Of a DNA stretch of 39,702 nucleotides, positions 8,780-18,404 are shown in pieces (positions within the stretch are counted from its first letter, which is position 1; the number at the start of each line of letters is the position of its first letter). This DNA comes from an uncultured Blautia sp. (GTDB lineage Bacteria; Bacillota; Clostridia; Lachnospirales; Lachnospiraceae). Both the position numbers and the translations under genes were made by a program. The stretch lies in assembly GCA_946545425.1 (NCBI GenBank), contig CAMNNM010000002.1, positions 1 to 39,702 of the forward strand, read 5' to 3'. Under the pieces are notes generated by a model. That model ran no database searches. It was not told the origin of the DNA and saw only the letters and a list, made by a program, of their open reading frames with translations.

Positions 8780-11416
8780 ATGCAGAAGTACGGTGTGAAT
8801 GAACTGCGCAAGATGTTTCTTGACTTTATGGAAAGCAAGGGACACCTTGTAATGAAAAGCTTTTCACTGGTTCCCCAGAATGACAAGAGTCTGCTGCTGA
8901 TCAACGCAGGAATGGCTCCGCTTAAGCCTTATTTCACTGGAGCCGAGATCCCGCCCAGAAAACGGGTTGCCACCTGTCAGAAATGTATCCGTACCGGAGA
9001 CATCGAGAATGTCGGAAAGACGGCCCGCCACGGAACATTCTTTGAAATGCTTGGAAACTTCTCTTTTGGAGATTATTTTAAGACGGAAGCCCTCCACTGG
9101 AGCTGGGAATTTCTGACCGAAGTCGTGGGACTGGATCCGGACAGACTGTATCCGTCCATTTATCTGGACGACGATGAGGCATTCCGTATCTGGAATGAGG
9201 AGATCGGAATCCCGAAGGAGAGAATCTTCCGTTTCGGCAAGGAAGACAATTTCTGGGAGCATGGAGCAGGTCCCTGCGGCCCCTGCTCCGAGATCTACTA
9301 TGACCGCGGCGAGAAATACGGCTGTGGAAAACCGGGCTGCACGGTCGGATGCGACTGTGACCGTTACATGGAAGTCTGGAATGATGTCTTTACGCAGTTC
9401 GAAAATGACGGAAACGGAAATTATACTGAACTGATCCAGAAAAACATCGACACCGGTATGGGTCTGGAACGTCTGGCTGTCGTGGTTCAGGACGTCGATT
9501 CCATTTTTGACGTCGATACGATCCGTTCACTGCGTGACCTTGTATGCAGAACGGCCGGAAAAAACTATGGAGAAGTATATCAGGACGACGTTTCCATCCG
9601 TCTGATCACGGACCACATCCGTTCGGCAACTTTTATGATCTCCGACGGCGTCATGCCCTCCAATGAAGGACGCGGCTACGTTCTCAGAAGACTGATCCGC
9701 CGGGCTGCCCGTCATGGCCGCCTTCTTGGAATTCAGGGGACATTCCTTGCTGACCTTTCCGCAGAAGTGATCAGCGGATCCAAAGACGGATATCCCGAGC
9801 TGGAGGAGCGCAAGAATTTTATTTTCAAAGTTCTTACCAATGAAGAGCATCAGTTCAACAAGACCATCGATCAGGGACTCCGTATTCTGAACGATCTGGA
9901 AACTTCCATGAAGGAAGAGGGAAAGAATGTCCTTTCCGGTGACGACGCATTCCGTCTTTATGATACTTACGGTTTCCCGCTTGACCTGACCCGGGAGATC
10001 CTGGAAGAGAAGGGATATGAGATCGATGAGGACGGTTTCCATAAAGCCATGGACCTTCAGAGGACCAGAGCCCGTGACGCTCGTCAGACAACGAATTATA
10101 TGGGCGCCGACGCGACGGTCTATGACCTGATCGATACCTCCATCACGACAGAATTCGTCGGGTACGATACCCTTACATGTGACTCGAAGATCACCGTGCT
10201 GACCACAACAGAAGAACTTGTGGATTCTCTGGCAGAGGGCCAGAAAGGCACCGTGATCACGGAGAAGACCCCGTTCTATGCCACCATGGGCGGACAGCAG
10301 GGCGATACCGGCATCATTGAGACAGCAGAGGGCCGCTTTATCGTAGAAGAGACCATTCATTTAAGGGGCGGACGCTACGGTCATGTGGGAACAATGGAAT
10401 CCGGCATTCTTTCCGTCGGCGATACCGTAACGCTGAAGGTAAACGAAGATCTCAGAAAAGATACCGAGAAAAATCACAGTGCGACCCATCTTCTTCAGAA
10501 GGCGCTGAAAACCGTTCTTGGACCGCATGTAGAACAGAAGGGGTCTCTGGTAACACCGGACAGGCTTCGTTTTGACTTTTCGCATTTCCAGGCTATGACC
10601 GCAGATGAGATCCGCAGGGCAGAGGAACTGGTAAATCAGGAGATCGCTGCCGATCTTGCCGTCCGCACAGATATCATGAGCCTGGATGATGCAAGAAAAA
10701 CCGGAGCAATGGCTCTGTTCGGAGAAAAATACGGTGAGACGGTACGCGTCGTCAGGATGGGGGATTTCTCCATTGAGCTCTGCGGAGGCACTCATGTACA
10801 CAGCACCGGAAGTATACGGTTGTTCAAGATCGTTTCCGAATCTGGTATTTCTGCCGGCGTACGAAGAATCGAAGCACTTACCGGAGACGGCGTGCTCGGA
10901 TACTATCATGGCCTGGAAAGTACACTTGCCGATGCGGCAAAAGAGCTGAAGACTTCGCCTTCGGAAGTTCCTGCAAGGATCCTCGCGCTTCAGGCTGAAC
11001 TGAAGACGGCCAGAAGCGAGATCGAGTCTCTTAAGAGCAGACTGGCACAGAGTTCTGCCGGCGATATTCTTTCCAAAGCTGTTGATGTAAAGGGTGTTAC
11101 GCTTCTTGCGGCAGCGGTGGATGACGTCGACATGAACGGACTCCGCGATCTGGGTGACCAGATGAGAGAAAAGACGGGAGGCGTTGTTTTCCTCGCATCC
11201 GTGAAAGACGGAAAGGTGAGTCTTCTTGCCATGGCATCCGATGCTGCACAGAAAGCCGGAGCACATGCTGGAAATCTGATCAAGGCCGCGGCTAAAATAG
11301 TCGGCGGTGGCGGCGGCGGCCGTCCCGGAATGGCACAGGCAGGCGGAAAGCAGCCTGAAAAGGTAGAGGAATGTATCGCTGCGATCAAAGGACTTCTGGA
11401 AGAGCAGATTCACTGA
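8780..11416 (+). CDS. alaS: Alanyl-tRNA synthetase
   Basis: 878 aa; ELRKMFLDFMESKGHLVMKSFSLVPQNDKSLLLINAGMAPLK, IELCGGTHVHSTGSI, Gly-rich C-terminus. Confidence 0.97.
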   Translation: MQKYGVNELRKMFLDFMESKGHLVMKSFSLVPQNDKSLLLINAGMAPLKPYFTGAEIPPRKRVATCQKCIRTGDIENVGKTARHGTFFEMLGNFSFGDYFKTEALHWSWEFLTEVVGLDPDRLYPSIYLDDDEAFRIWNEEIGIPKERIFRFGKEDNFWEHGAGPCGPCSEIYYDRGEKYGCGKPGCTVGCDCDRYMEVWNDVFTQFENDGNGNYTELIQKNIDTGMGLERLAVVVQDVDSIFDVDTIRSLRDLVCRTAGKNYGEVYQDDVSIRLITDHIRSATFMISDGVMPSNEGRGYVLRRLIRRAARHGRLLGIQGTFLADLSAEVISGSKDGYPELEERKNFIFKVLTNEEHQFNKTIDQGLRILNDLETSMKEEGKNVLSGDDAFRLYDTYGFPLDLTREILEEKGYEIDEDGFHKAMDLQRTRARDARQTTNYMGADATVYDLIDTSITTEFVGYDTLTCDSKITVLTTTEELVDSLAEGQKGTVITEKTPFYATMGGQQGDTGIIETAEGRFIVEETIHLRGGRYGHVGTMESGILSVGDTVTLKVNEDLRKDTEKNHSATHLLQKALKTVLGPHVEQKGSLVTPDRLRFDFSHFQAMTADEIRRAEELVNQEIAADLAVRTDIMSLDDARKTGAMALFGEKYGETVRVVRMGDFSIELCGGTHVHSTGSIRLFKIVSESGISAGVRRIEALTGDGVLGYYHGLESTLADAAKELKTSPSEVPARILALQAELKTARSEIESLKSRLAQSSAGDILSKAVDVKGVTLLAAAVDDVDMNGLRDLGDQMREKTGGVVFLASVKDGKVSLLAMASDAAQKAGAHAGNLIKAAAKIVGGGGGGRPGMAQAGGKQPEKVEECIAAIKGLLEEQIH

Positions 11417-11459
11417 TACGGAAATTTCTGTGAATTGTTGTATCATTTAAAAAAATATA

Positions 11460-11489
11460 TTGACGAAACTGAATGGGCTGTTATATAAT
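11460..11489 (+). promoter_or_regulatory. Sigma-A type promoter for rpsU
   Basis: TTGACG (11460-11465), 18-nt spacer, TATAAT (11484-11489). Confidence 0.78.
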
Positions 11490-11567
11490 ATCCCTTGTGC
11501 AGGACAAGTACCCAGACAGTTGTATCTTGGCACAATCTGCAACTGGAGGGAGGTTAGGTGTGAGTCT

Positions 11568-11744
11568 ATGTCAAATGTGATCGTAAAAGAGAACGAGACT
11601 TTGGACAGCGCTCTTCGTAGATTCAAGAGAAGCTGTGCAAAAGCGGGCATTCAGCAGGAGATCCGTAAGCGCGAGCATTACGAGAAACCCAGCGTTCGCC
11701 GCAAGAAAAAGTCTGAAGCTGCAAGAAAACGTAAATATAATTAA
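11568..11744 (+). CDS. rpsU: 30S ribosomal protein S21
   Basis: [58 protein letters not shown]. Confidence 0.96.
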   Translation: MSNVIVKENETLDSALRRFKRSCAKAGIQQEIRKREHYEKPSVRRKKKSEAARKRKYN

Positions 11745-11758
11745 TTGTGCGCAGAGAG

Positions 11759-11792
11759 TCCCTGGCTTTGAATAGAAGTCAGGGATTTTTTG
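11759..11792 (+). terminator. Rho-independent terminator after rpsU
   Basis: tccctggc...gtcagggattttttt hairpin with T tract. Confidence 0.82.
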
Positions 11793-11801
11793 TGAAGGCG
11801 G

Positions 11802-12626
11802 ATGAATATGAGTCTTAACGATACAAAACCGTCATTCAGGGTCATGGAATACCGGATTGCTTTAGAAGGCTGGAAAGAACGTGCAGAGGGAGTATTCTGT
11901 TTTCTCACGGATCTCCATGGAAGATGCCATGGCGCAAATAACGAAGCATTGCTCGGCGCAATTCGGGAAATAAGCCCCGACCTGATCCTCTGTGGAGGAG
12001 ATATGAATGTAAAATATCTTCTTTCCACACTGAAAACAGCATATCATCTGCTTGCGGATCTGACAGACGTATCGCCTGTTATTATGGCTCCCGGAAATCA
12101 TGAAAGCTTCATGGAAAGCATTAAAAAATTCCGCATGCCTTACCGCAGTTATCTTGAAAGGGTGGAGGAACAGGGAGTTCATGTACTTCGAAATTCGCAG
12201 CTGTCCCTGAAGGTCCATGATCAGAACGTGACGGTAACCGGAGCTGAACTGCCCCTCAGGTTTTATGGGAAGCCCTTTCCCAGGATGATGACGGAGCGCG
12301 AACTGGAAGCTCTTACAGGTCTGCCGGCTCCGGGATCCTTTAATATTCTTCTGTCCCATAATCCGCGATATGCCGATGCGTATTTTGAATGGGGAGCAGA
12401 TCTCACTCTGTGCGGGCATACACATGGCGGGGTCGTAAGATTCGGAAGGCATACCGGTGCCTTTTCGCCCCAGGATCTTTTTTTTCCAAAATACTGCTGC
12501 GGCGACTTTTACCGGGAAGGATCTGCCATGATCGTAAGCGCAGGCCTCGGGGAACATACGATACCTGTCAGGGTCCATGATCCCAGGGAGCTGGTCGTCG
12601 TTCGGGTAAATTCCAGAAGGGTTTGA
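11802..12626 (+). CDS. Metallophosphoesterase (Calcineurin-like)
   Basis: FLTDLHG, CGGDMN, APGNHES, LCGHTHGGVVRFG motifs; start may be ATG 11802 or 11808. Confidence 0.88.
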   Translation: MNMSLNDTKPSFRVMEYRIALEGWKERAEGVFCFLTDLHGRCHGANNEALLGAIREISPDLILCGGDMNVKYLLSTLKTAYHLLADLTDVSPVIMAPGNHESFMESIKKFRMPYRSYLERVEEQGVHVLRNSQLSLKVHDQNVTVTGAELPLRFYGKPFPRMMTERELEALTGLPAPGSFNILLSHNPRYADAYFEWGADLTLCGHTHGGVVRFGRHTGAFSPQDLFFPKYCCGDFYREGSAMIVSAGLGEHTIPVRVHDPRELVVVRVNSRRV

Positions 12627-12631
12627 TACAG

Positions 12632-13417
12632 ATGGCGATTGAAGTAAAGCTGAATGCATTTGAAGGCCCCCTTGACCTTCTTCTGCATCTGATCGAAAAA
12701 AACAAGATCGATATATATGACATTCCCATCGTGGAGATCACTGAACAGTATATGGAATATATCAGGGCCATGGAACGGGAAGATCTGGGCGTCATGAGCG
12801 AATTTATGGTCATGGCGGCTACACTTCTTGACATCAAGTGCAGGATGCTTCTTCCCAAGGAGGAAAACGAAGAGGGAGAAGAGGAAGATCCCAGAGAAGA
12901 GCTGGTCCAGAAGCTTCTGGAATATAAGATGTATAAATATATGTCCTATGAACTGAAGGACAGACTGGACGCCGGGGGAAAGGTATGGTACCGGAAAGAA
13001 TCCCTCCCGGATGAAGTCAGAAAATTTGAGATCAAGGTAGAGCCGGAGGAACTCCTTGAAGGAGTTACTCTGGACAGAATGAAGGAAATCTTCCGGTCTG
13101 TCCTGAAAAGACAGGAAGACAGGATCGATCCCATACGCAGCAAGTTCGGCAGGATCGAAAAGGAAGAGATATCCATGTCGCAGAAGGTCGTATGGCTCCG
13201 GGAATACGCAAAGGAACACCGGTCCTTCTCATTCCGCAGCCTCTTGACGAGCCAGAGCAGCCGCACCCAGGTCGTGGTTACATTTCTTGTGATCCTGGAG
13301 CTGATGAAAATGGGATATGTAAATGTAGAGCAGGAGCGACTGTTCAGTGACATACAGGTAAAGACCGTGGTGGATCCGGCCGACTGGAAAGAACTGGACG
13401 AGGAAGAGTTGTTATGA
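12632..13417 (+). CDS. scpA: Segregation and condensation protein A
   Basis: IEVKLNAFEGPLDLLLHLIEKNKIDIYDIPIVEITEQYMEYI. Confidence 0.95.
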   Translation: MAIEVKLNAFEGPLDLLLHLIEKNKIDIYDIPIVEITEQYMEYIRAMEREDLGVMSEFMVMAATLLDIKCRMLLPKEENEEGEEEDPREELVQKLLEYKMYKYMSYELKDRLDAGGKVWYRKESLPDEVRKFEIKVEPEELLEGVTLDRMKEIFRSVLKRQEDRIDPIRSKFGRIEKEEISMSQKVVWLREYAKEHRSFSFRSLLTSQSSRTQVVVTFLVILELMKMGYVNVEQERLFSDIQVKTVVDPADWKELDEEELL

Positions 13418-13998
13418 GTGAATCTGAACATGAGTTGACTGTGGAAGATAAGGAAAATGCCATGGAAGCAATTCTTTTTGCCATGGGAAATGCCGTTGAA
13501 TTATCTTCGATCTCAGGCGCTCTCGGCATTCCCGAAGCAGAGGCGGAAGAGCTTCTGGACGGGCTGAGCATGAAATATGACCGGGAAAAGCGCGGGATCC
13601 AGATTATCAGGCTTGAAAACAGTTATCAGATGTGTACCCGGAAGGACTATTTCCGGTATCTGATCCATATCGCAGCGCATCCGAAAAAACCGGAGCTTAC
13701 GGAAGTCATGCTTGAAACCCTTTCGATCATCGCATATAAACAGCCTGTTACGAAAGCCGAGGTAGAAAAGATCCGGGGCGTGCGATGCGATCATGTGATC
13801 AACCGGCTGATTGATTTCCGTCTGGTACGGGAGCTTGGCAGGCTGAATGCACCTGGAAGGCCGATTCTTTTTGGTACAACGGAAGAATTTCTCAGGACGT
13901 TCGGCGTACAGGCACTGGATGATCTTCCGGAGCCGGATCCTGTAAAGGTTGCGGATTTCAAGGCGGAAGCAGAAGAAGAGATCCGTATCGGAACATAA
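13414..13998 (+). CDS. scpB: Segregation and condensation protein B
   Basis: LTVEDKENAMEAILFAMGNAVEL..., LSIIAYKQPVTKAEVEKIRGV..; 4-bp overlap with scpA. Confidence 0.95.
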   Translation: MSESEHELTVEDKENAMEAILFAMGNAVELSSISGALGIPEAEAEELLDGLSMKYDREKRGIQIIRLENSYQMCTRKDYFRYLIHIAAHPKKPELTEVMLETLSIIAYKQPVTKAEVEKIRGVRCDHVINRLIDFRLVRELGRLNAPGRPILFGTTEEFLRTFGVQALDDLPEPDPVKVADFKAEAEEEIRIGT

Positions 13999-14011
13999 AG
14001 GAGGAAGAAAA

Positions 14012-14824
14012 ATGCCGACTACCTATGCACATGATCTTTTTGGAAAATTGCTGTACCGGGAATTGCCGTCTTCCATGCAGGAAGTTCTGAAAAAACATAC
14101 GAATCTGTATCGGATCGGATTGCACGGACCGGATATATTCTTTTATTTCATGATACATCATAATCCCGTTTTTTCCTTTGGGGAAAAAATGCATGATGAG
14201 AGCGCAGACGAATTTTTTGAAAACGGAATGCGCCTGTACCGAAGGACAGGGAACGATGAGATCCTTGCTTATCTGTATGGATTCGCGGCCCACTTTCTTC
14301 TGGACTCGACCTGCCATCCTTATATCAACAGGATGCACAGGGAAGGTGTGATCTCGCATACGCTGCTGGAAAAGGAATATGACCGGCATCTGATGATCAG
14401 GACCGGAAAGGATCCTTTGTTTTATCGTCCGTCGGACTGCATCGTGCCGAAAAAACGTTATGCATGGATCATCCACCAGGTGATTCCGGAAATCCATACG
14501 TCTACCGTCTATCTTTCTCTTGTCCATATGAAATGGATCACCAATTCCATGCTGCCGGACAGAAGAGATATAAAAAACCGTCTGATCCATAATACCGGAA
14601 AACTACTCGGGAATCACGGACTTACAGGGATGTCGGAACACTTCATGAAACGTACGCCTCCCGAAGGCTATGAAGAACAGCTGGCGGATCTTGACAGCCT
14701 GTTTGAAAAGGCGCTTTGTGAAGCTCCCGGATACATGAAGGAACTTGAAAAGCTTTCCCGTCAGAAAGATGTTCTGTCGAAGAGATGGGATCTGGATTAC
14801 AGCGGCAGGCAGTTTACGGTTTAA
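14012..14824 (+). CDS. Zinc-dependent phospholipase C-like family protein
   Basis: MPTTYAHDLFG..., GLHGPDIFFYF, YGFAAHFLLDSTCHPYINRM with His/Asp pattern of the Zn-dependent PLC fold; ATG 14012 after ggaggaag. Confidence 0.75.
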   Translation: MPTTYAHDLFGKLLYRELPSSMQEVLKKHTNLYRIGLHGPDIFFYFMIHHNPVFSFGEKMHDESADEFFENGMRLYRRTGNDEILAYLYGFAAHFLLDSTCHPYINRMHREGVISHTLLEKEYDRHLMIRTGKDPLFYRPSDCIVPKKRYAWIIHQVIPEIHTSTVYLSLVHMKWITNSMLPDRRDIKNRLIHNTGKLLGNHGLTGMSEHFMKRTPPEGYEEQLADLDSLFEKALCEAPGYMKELEKLSRQKDVLSKRWDLDYSGRQFTV

Positions 14825-14865
14825 AACAGCCGGGATTGGGACAGGGAAACTCCTTTCTGTTGCTA

Positions 14866-14894
14866 TTGAAATTTTTTCCGAAATAAAGTACAAT
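14866..14894 (+). promoter_or_regulatory. Sigma-A type promoter for decarboxylase operon
   Basis: TTGAAA (14866-14871), 17-nt spacer, TACAAT (14889-14894). Confidence 0.75.
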
Positions 14895-14940
14895 GGATTC
14901 AAATGTCGTTTTTAATCATTTTTAACGGAGGGAATAAACG

Positions 14941-16347
14941 ATGAGTAATGCAGCAACAGGCAAAGCGGCGGCAAGGATCGAATCTTTGCTCGACGCAAAC
15001 AGTTTTGTTGAGATCGGCAAGGCCATCACGGCCAGAAGCACAGATTTCAACATGAACCAGAACAAAGCTGCTTCCGACGGCGTTATCACAGGTTATGGCG
15101 TCATCGACGGCAGACTTGTCTATGTGTACAGCCAGGACAGCTCCGTTCTCGGCGGGACCATCGGTGAAATGCATGCAAAGAAGATTGCAGGACTTTACGA
15201 TATGGCCATGAAGACCGGTGCACCGATCATCGGCCTGATCGACTGTGCCGGCGTACGTCTTCAGGAAGGAACCGATGCCCTTGAAGGATTTGGTCTGATC
15301 TTCAGCAAAGCAGCCGAAGCATCCGGAATGATCCCTCAGGTGACCGCGACATTCGGTACCTGCGGCGGAGGAATGGCAGTACTTACCGGACTCACCGACT
15401 TTAACTTTATCGAGAGCAAACAGGGGCATGTATTCGTCAACTCTCCGAATGCCCTTGCAGGCAATTATGAATCCAAATGTGATACCTCTTCTGCAGAATT
15501 TCAGAGCAGAGAGACCGGTCTTGTAGACGGAATCGGAACGGAAGACGAGATCATCGACTCCATCCGTCAGCTGGTTTCCCTTCTGCCTTCCAACTGTGAA
15601 GCAGATGACAGCTACATTGAATGTGAAGACGATCTGAACCGCTCCTGCGACGGCATCGACGGCAATATCGAAGACGCCTCCGTCGCCCTTTCCATTCTTG
15701 CCGATAACGGTGAGTTCTTTGAAGTAAAGAAGAATTACGGAATCGACATGGTGTGCGGCCTTATGCGTCTGAACGGTTCTGTAGTCGGCGCTGTCGCAAA
15801 CAGAAGCGTCGTTTTCGATGAAGAAGGAAACAAGAAGGAAGAGCTGGACGGCACAATGTCCGGACGCGGCGCCAGAAAAGCGGCTGCTTTCGTGAACTTC
15901 TGTGACGCCTTTGGAATTCCGGTCCTTACACTTACCAATGTAGGCGGTTTCCATGCAACTCTGTGCTCCGAAAAAAACATGGCATCAGCGGTATCCGACC
16001 TTGTTTATGCATTTGCCCAGGCCACCGTACCGAAGGTAAACGTCATCACCGGAAAAGCCTACGGAACTTCCTACATTGCCATGAACAGCAAGGCACTCGG
16101 CGCGGATATGACCTTTGCATGGGACAGCGCGGAAGTCGGAATGATGGATGCTTCCGTGGCAGCCAAGATCATGTATCCGGGCGCTGACGCGAAAGAACTT
16201 GGCGAGAAGGCAGCCGAGTACAGAAAGCTTCAGTCCGGCATCACATCGGCGGCACAGCGCGGATATGTAGATACCGTGATCGCTCCGGAAGATACCAGAA
16301 AGTATGTCATCGGAGCGTTTGAAATGCTGTTCACAAAAGCGAGGTGA
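14941..16347 (+). CDS. Acyl-CoA carboxyltransferase domain protein (methylmalonyl-CoA decarboxylase / propionyl-CoA carboxylase 12S-like)
   Basis: 468 aa crotonase-fold carboxyltransferase: VYVYSQDSSVLGGTIGEMHAKKIAGLYDMAMKTGAPIIGLID...; TVPKVNVITGKAYGTSYIAM. Confidence 0.85.
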   Translation: MSNAATGKAAARIESLLDANSFVEIGKAITARSTDFNMNQNKAASDGVITGYGVIDGRLVYVYSQDSSVLGGTIGEMHAKKIAGLYDMAMKTGAPIIGLIDCAGVRLQEGTDALEGFGLIFSKAAEASGMIPQVTATFGTCGGGMAVLTGLTDFNFIESKQGHVFVNSPNALAGNYESKCDTSSAEFQSRETGLVDGIGTEDEIIDSIRQLVSLLPSNCEADDSYIECEDDLNRSCDGIDGNIEDASVALSILADNGEFFEVKKNYGIDMVCGLMRLNGSVVGAVANRSVVFDEEGNKKEELDGTMSGRGARKAAAFVNFCDAFGIPVLTLTNVGGFHATLCSEKNMASAVSDLVYAFAQATVPKVNVITGKAYGTSYIAMNSKALGADMTFAWDSAEVGMMDASVAAKIMYPGADAKELGEKAAEYRKLQSGITSAAQRGYVDTVIAPEDTRKYVIGAFEMLFTKAR

Positions 16348-16760
16348 ACGAAATGAAGCAAATCCTGAAAAAATTCTCCGGAGCACTGCTTCTCTCCCTG
16401 AGTGCAATTGCCGTGCTGCTGTGCAGCGCGACGGCAGTTTTTGCCGAAGAGGAAAGCAAGTCTCTCGGAGCGATCATGCAGGAAGCGGGTCTTAATACCC
16501 TTATGGGACTTGGTATCGTTTTCCTGGTCCTTATATTCCTGAGCTTTATCATTTCCCTGTTCCGACTGATCCCGAAGCCCGGAAAACCGGAAGCGCCCAA
16601 AGCCGCTCCTGTTTCCGCGCCGGCTCCGGCGGCTGTCGAAGAGGAAGAAGAAACCGACGATCTTGAACTTGTCGCTGTGATCACCGCCGCCATCGCCGCT
16701 TCCGAAGGAAAATCTCCGGAAGGTTATGTGGTACGTTCGATCCGCAGACGGTACAGATAA
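16344..16760 (+). CDS. OadG-family sodium pump decarboxylase gamma subunit
   Basis: LNTLMGLGIVFLVLIFLSFIISLFRLIPK transmembrane helix plus Pro/Ala/acidic tail and C-terminal VAVITAAIAASEGKSPEGYVVRSIRRR; position in operon. Confidence 0.8.
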   Translation: MNEMKQILKKFSGALLLSLSAIAVLLCSATAVFAEEESKSLGAIMQEAGLNTLMGLGIVFLVLIFLSFIISLFRLIPKPGKPEAPKAAPVSAPAPAAVEEEEETDDLELVAVITAAIAASEGKSPEGYVVRSIRRRYR

Positions 16761-16831
16761 ATTCAGGGCCGTATGTAGTAACGGCCAACTGTTCCGATTA
16801 AAAGAATTATTATTTATCACAGAGGAGAATA

Positions 16832-17212
16832 ATGAACATGAAAAGCTATCTCATTACCGTAAACGGAACTGAATATGAAGTTACAGTCGAAGAGACCGAA
16901 GGCGGACAGGCATCTGCAGCTCCGGCAAAGAAGGCTGCTCCCGTAAAGAAGGCTGCTCCTGCAAAGAAGGCTGCTGCGGCTCCGGCCGGCGGTGCGGGTT
17001 CTGTCAAGATCACTGCTTCCGTACCGGGCAAGGTCGTAAAAGTCGTTGCGGCTCCGAACCAGGCTGTAAAGGCTGGCGACAGCGTTGTCATTCTTGAGTC
17101 CATGAAGATGGAGATCCCGGTCGTCGCTCCGCAGGATGGAACAATTGCAAGCATTGATGTCGCTCAGGGCGCTGCAGTTGAATCAGGAGATACTCTGGCG
17201 ACCATGAACTAA
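16832..17212 (+). CDS. Biotin carboxyl carrier protein (biotin/lipoyl attachment domain)
   Basis: [17 protein letters not shown] biotinylation motif; Ala-Pro-Lys linker. Confidence 0.93.
   Translation: MNMKSYLITVNGTEYEVTVEETEGGQASAAPAKKAAPVKKAAPAKKAAAAPAGGAGSVKITASVPGKVVKVVAAPNQAVKAGDSVVILESMKMEIPVVAPQDGTIASIDVAQGAAVESGDTLATMN
16919..16972 (+). repeat. Three tandem 18-bp repeats (APAKKA linker)
   Basis: gctccggcaaagaaggct / gctcccgtaaagaaggct / gctcctgcaaagaaggct. Confidence 0.9.
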
Positions 17213-17228
17213 GTCAGGAGGTAGACGT

Positions 17229-18377
17229 ATGTCTTATGTAGGCGAAACTTTGTCCAACCTCCTTCATCAGACCGCTTTCTTCAATCTGACTCCGGGAAAC
17301 TATCTGATGATCGTGGTGGCCTGTGTATTCTTGTATCTTGCGATCGCCAAAGGCTTCGAACCGCTTCTTCTGGTCCCCATTGCCTTCGGCATGCTGCTTG
17401 TCAATATCTATCCGGATATCATCGCTGATCCCAGCAAGATGTCCAACGGCGTCGGAGGTCTGTTCCATTACTTCTATATACTGGATGAGTGGAGTATCCT
17501 TCCGTCCCTGATCTTCATGGGCGTAGGAGCCATGACGGACTTTGGTCCGCTGATCGCAAATCCGATCAGCTTCCTTCTTGGCGCTGCAGCCCAGCTGGGT
17601 ATCTATGTGGCGTATTTCCTGGCGATTTTCCTTGGCTTCAACGGAAAGGCAGCCGCTGCCATTTCCATCATCGGCGGAGCGGACGGACCTACATCCATCT
17701 TCCTTGCCGGAAAGCTCGGACAGTCCACACTGATGGGACCCATCGCCGTTGCGGCTTATTCCTATATGTCGCTTGTTCCGATCATTCAGCCTCCGATCAT
17801 GAAGGCCTTCACGACAGAGAAGGAACGGAAGATCAAAATGGATCAGCTGCGTGAGGTTTCCAAGCTTGAGAAGATCCTCTTCCCGATCGTCATCACGATC
17901 GTGGTCTGCATGATCCTTCCCACCACGGCACCGCTGGTCGGCATGCTGATGCTGGGCAACCTGTTCCGTGAAAGCGGCGTTGTAAAACAGCTGACGGAAA
18001 CCGCCAGCAACGCCATGATGTATATCGTTGTTATTCTTCTGGGTACATCCGTCGGTGCATCCACCAGCGCCGAAGCATTTCTGAACGTTGCGACCCTGAA
18101 GATCGTTGTTCTTGGACTAATGGCATTTGCCTTCGGAACATTCGGCGGCGTCATGCTCGGGAAGCTGATGTGCAAACTCTCCGGCGGAAAGATCAATCCG
18201 CTGATCGGTTCGGCAGGCGTTTCTGCAGTTCCGATGGCCGCACGTGTTTCCCAGAAGGTCGGAGCAGAAGCTGATCCGACGAACTTCCTGCTGATGCATG
18301 CCATGGGACCGAACGTTGCCGGAGTTATCGGAACCGCAGTCGCGGCCGGAACATTTATGGCAATCTTCGGTGTTTGA
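17229..18377 (+). CDS. Sodium ion-translocating decarboxylase beta subunit (OadB/MmdB/GcdB family)
   Basis: Polytopic 382 aa; [62 protein letters not shown]-like C-terminus. Confidence 0.95.
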   Translation: MSYVGETLSNLLHQTAFFNLTPGNYLMIVVACVFLYLAIAKGFEPLLLVPIAFGMLLVNIYPDIIADPSKMSNGVGGLFHYFYILDEWSILPSLIFMGVGAMTDFGPLIANPISFLLGAAAQLGIYVAYFLAIFLGFNGKAAAAISIIGGADGPTSIFLAGKLGQSTLMGPIAVAAYSYMSLVPIIQPPIMKAFTTEKERKIKMDQLREVSKLEKILFPIVITIVVCMILPTTAPLVGMLMLGNLFRESGVVKQLTETASNAMMYIVVILLGTSVGASTSAEAFLNVATLKIVVLGLMAFAFGTFGGVMLGKLMCKLSGGKINPLIGSAGVSAVPMAARVSQKVGAEADPTNFLLMHAMGPNVAGVIGTAVAAGTFMAIFGV

Positions 18378-18404
18378 TATCCGGCAGAATAAAGGAGAAT
18401 TGAA

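Noticed and set aside
11414-11445. Possible alaS terminator TGATAC...GTATCA
   Set aside because: Only a 6-bp stem with a long AT-rich loop and no T tract after it.
10361-11446. 361-aa minus-strand ORF opposite alaS
   Set aside because: Shadow ORF created by codon bias in alaS; no domain, no RBS/promoter support.
14899-15954. 351-aa minus-strand ORF opposite the carboxyltransferase
   Set aside because: Antisense to a strongly conserved enzyme; no recognisable protein family.
16767-16786. Small hairpin GGCCGT...ACGGCC between OadG-like and biotin carrier genes
   Set aside because: Six-bp stem with an 8-nt loop and no T tract; may be chance.
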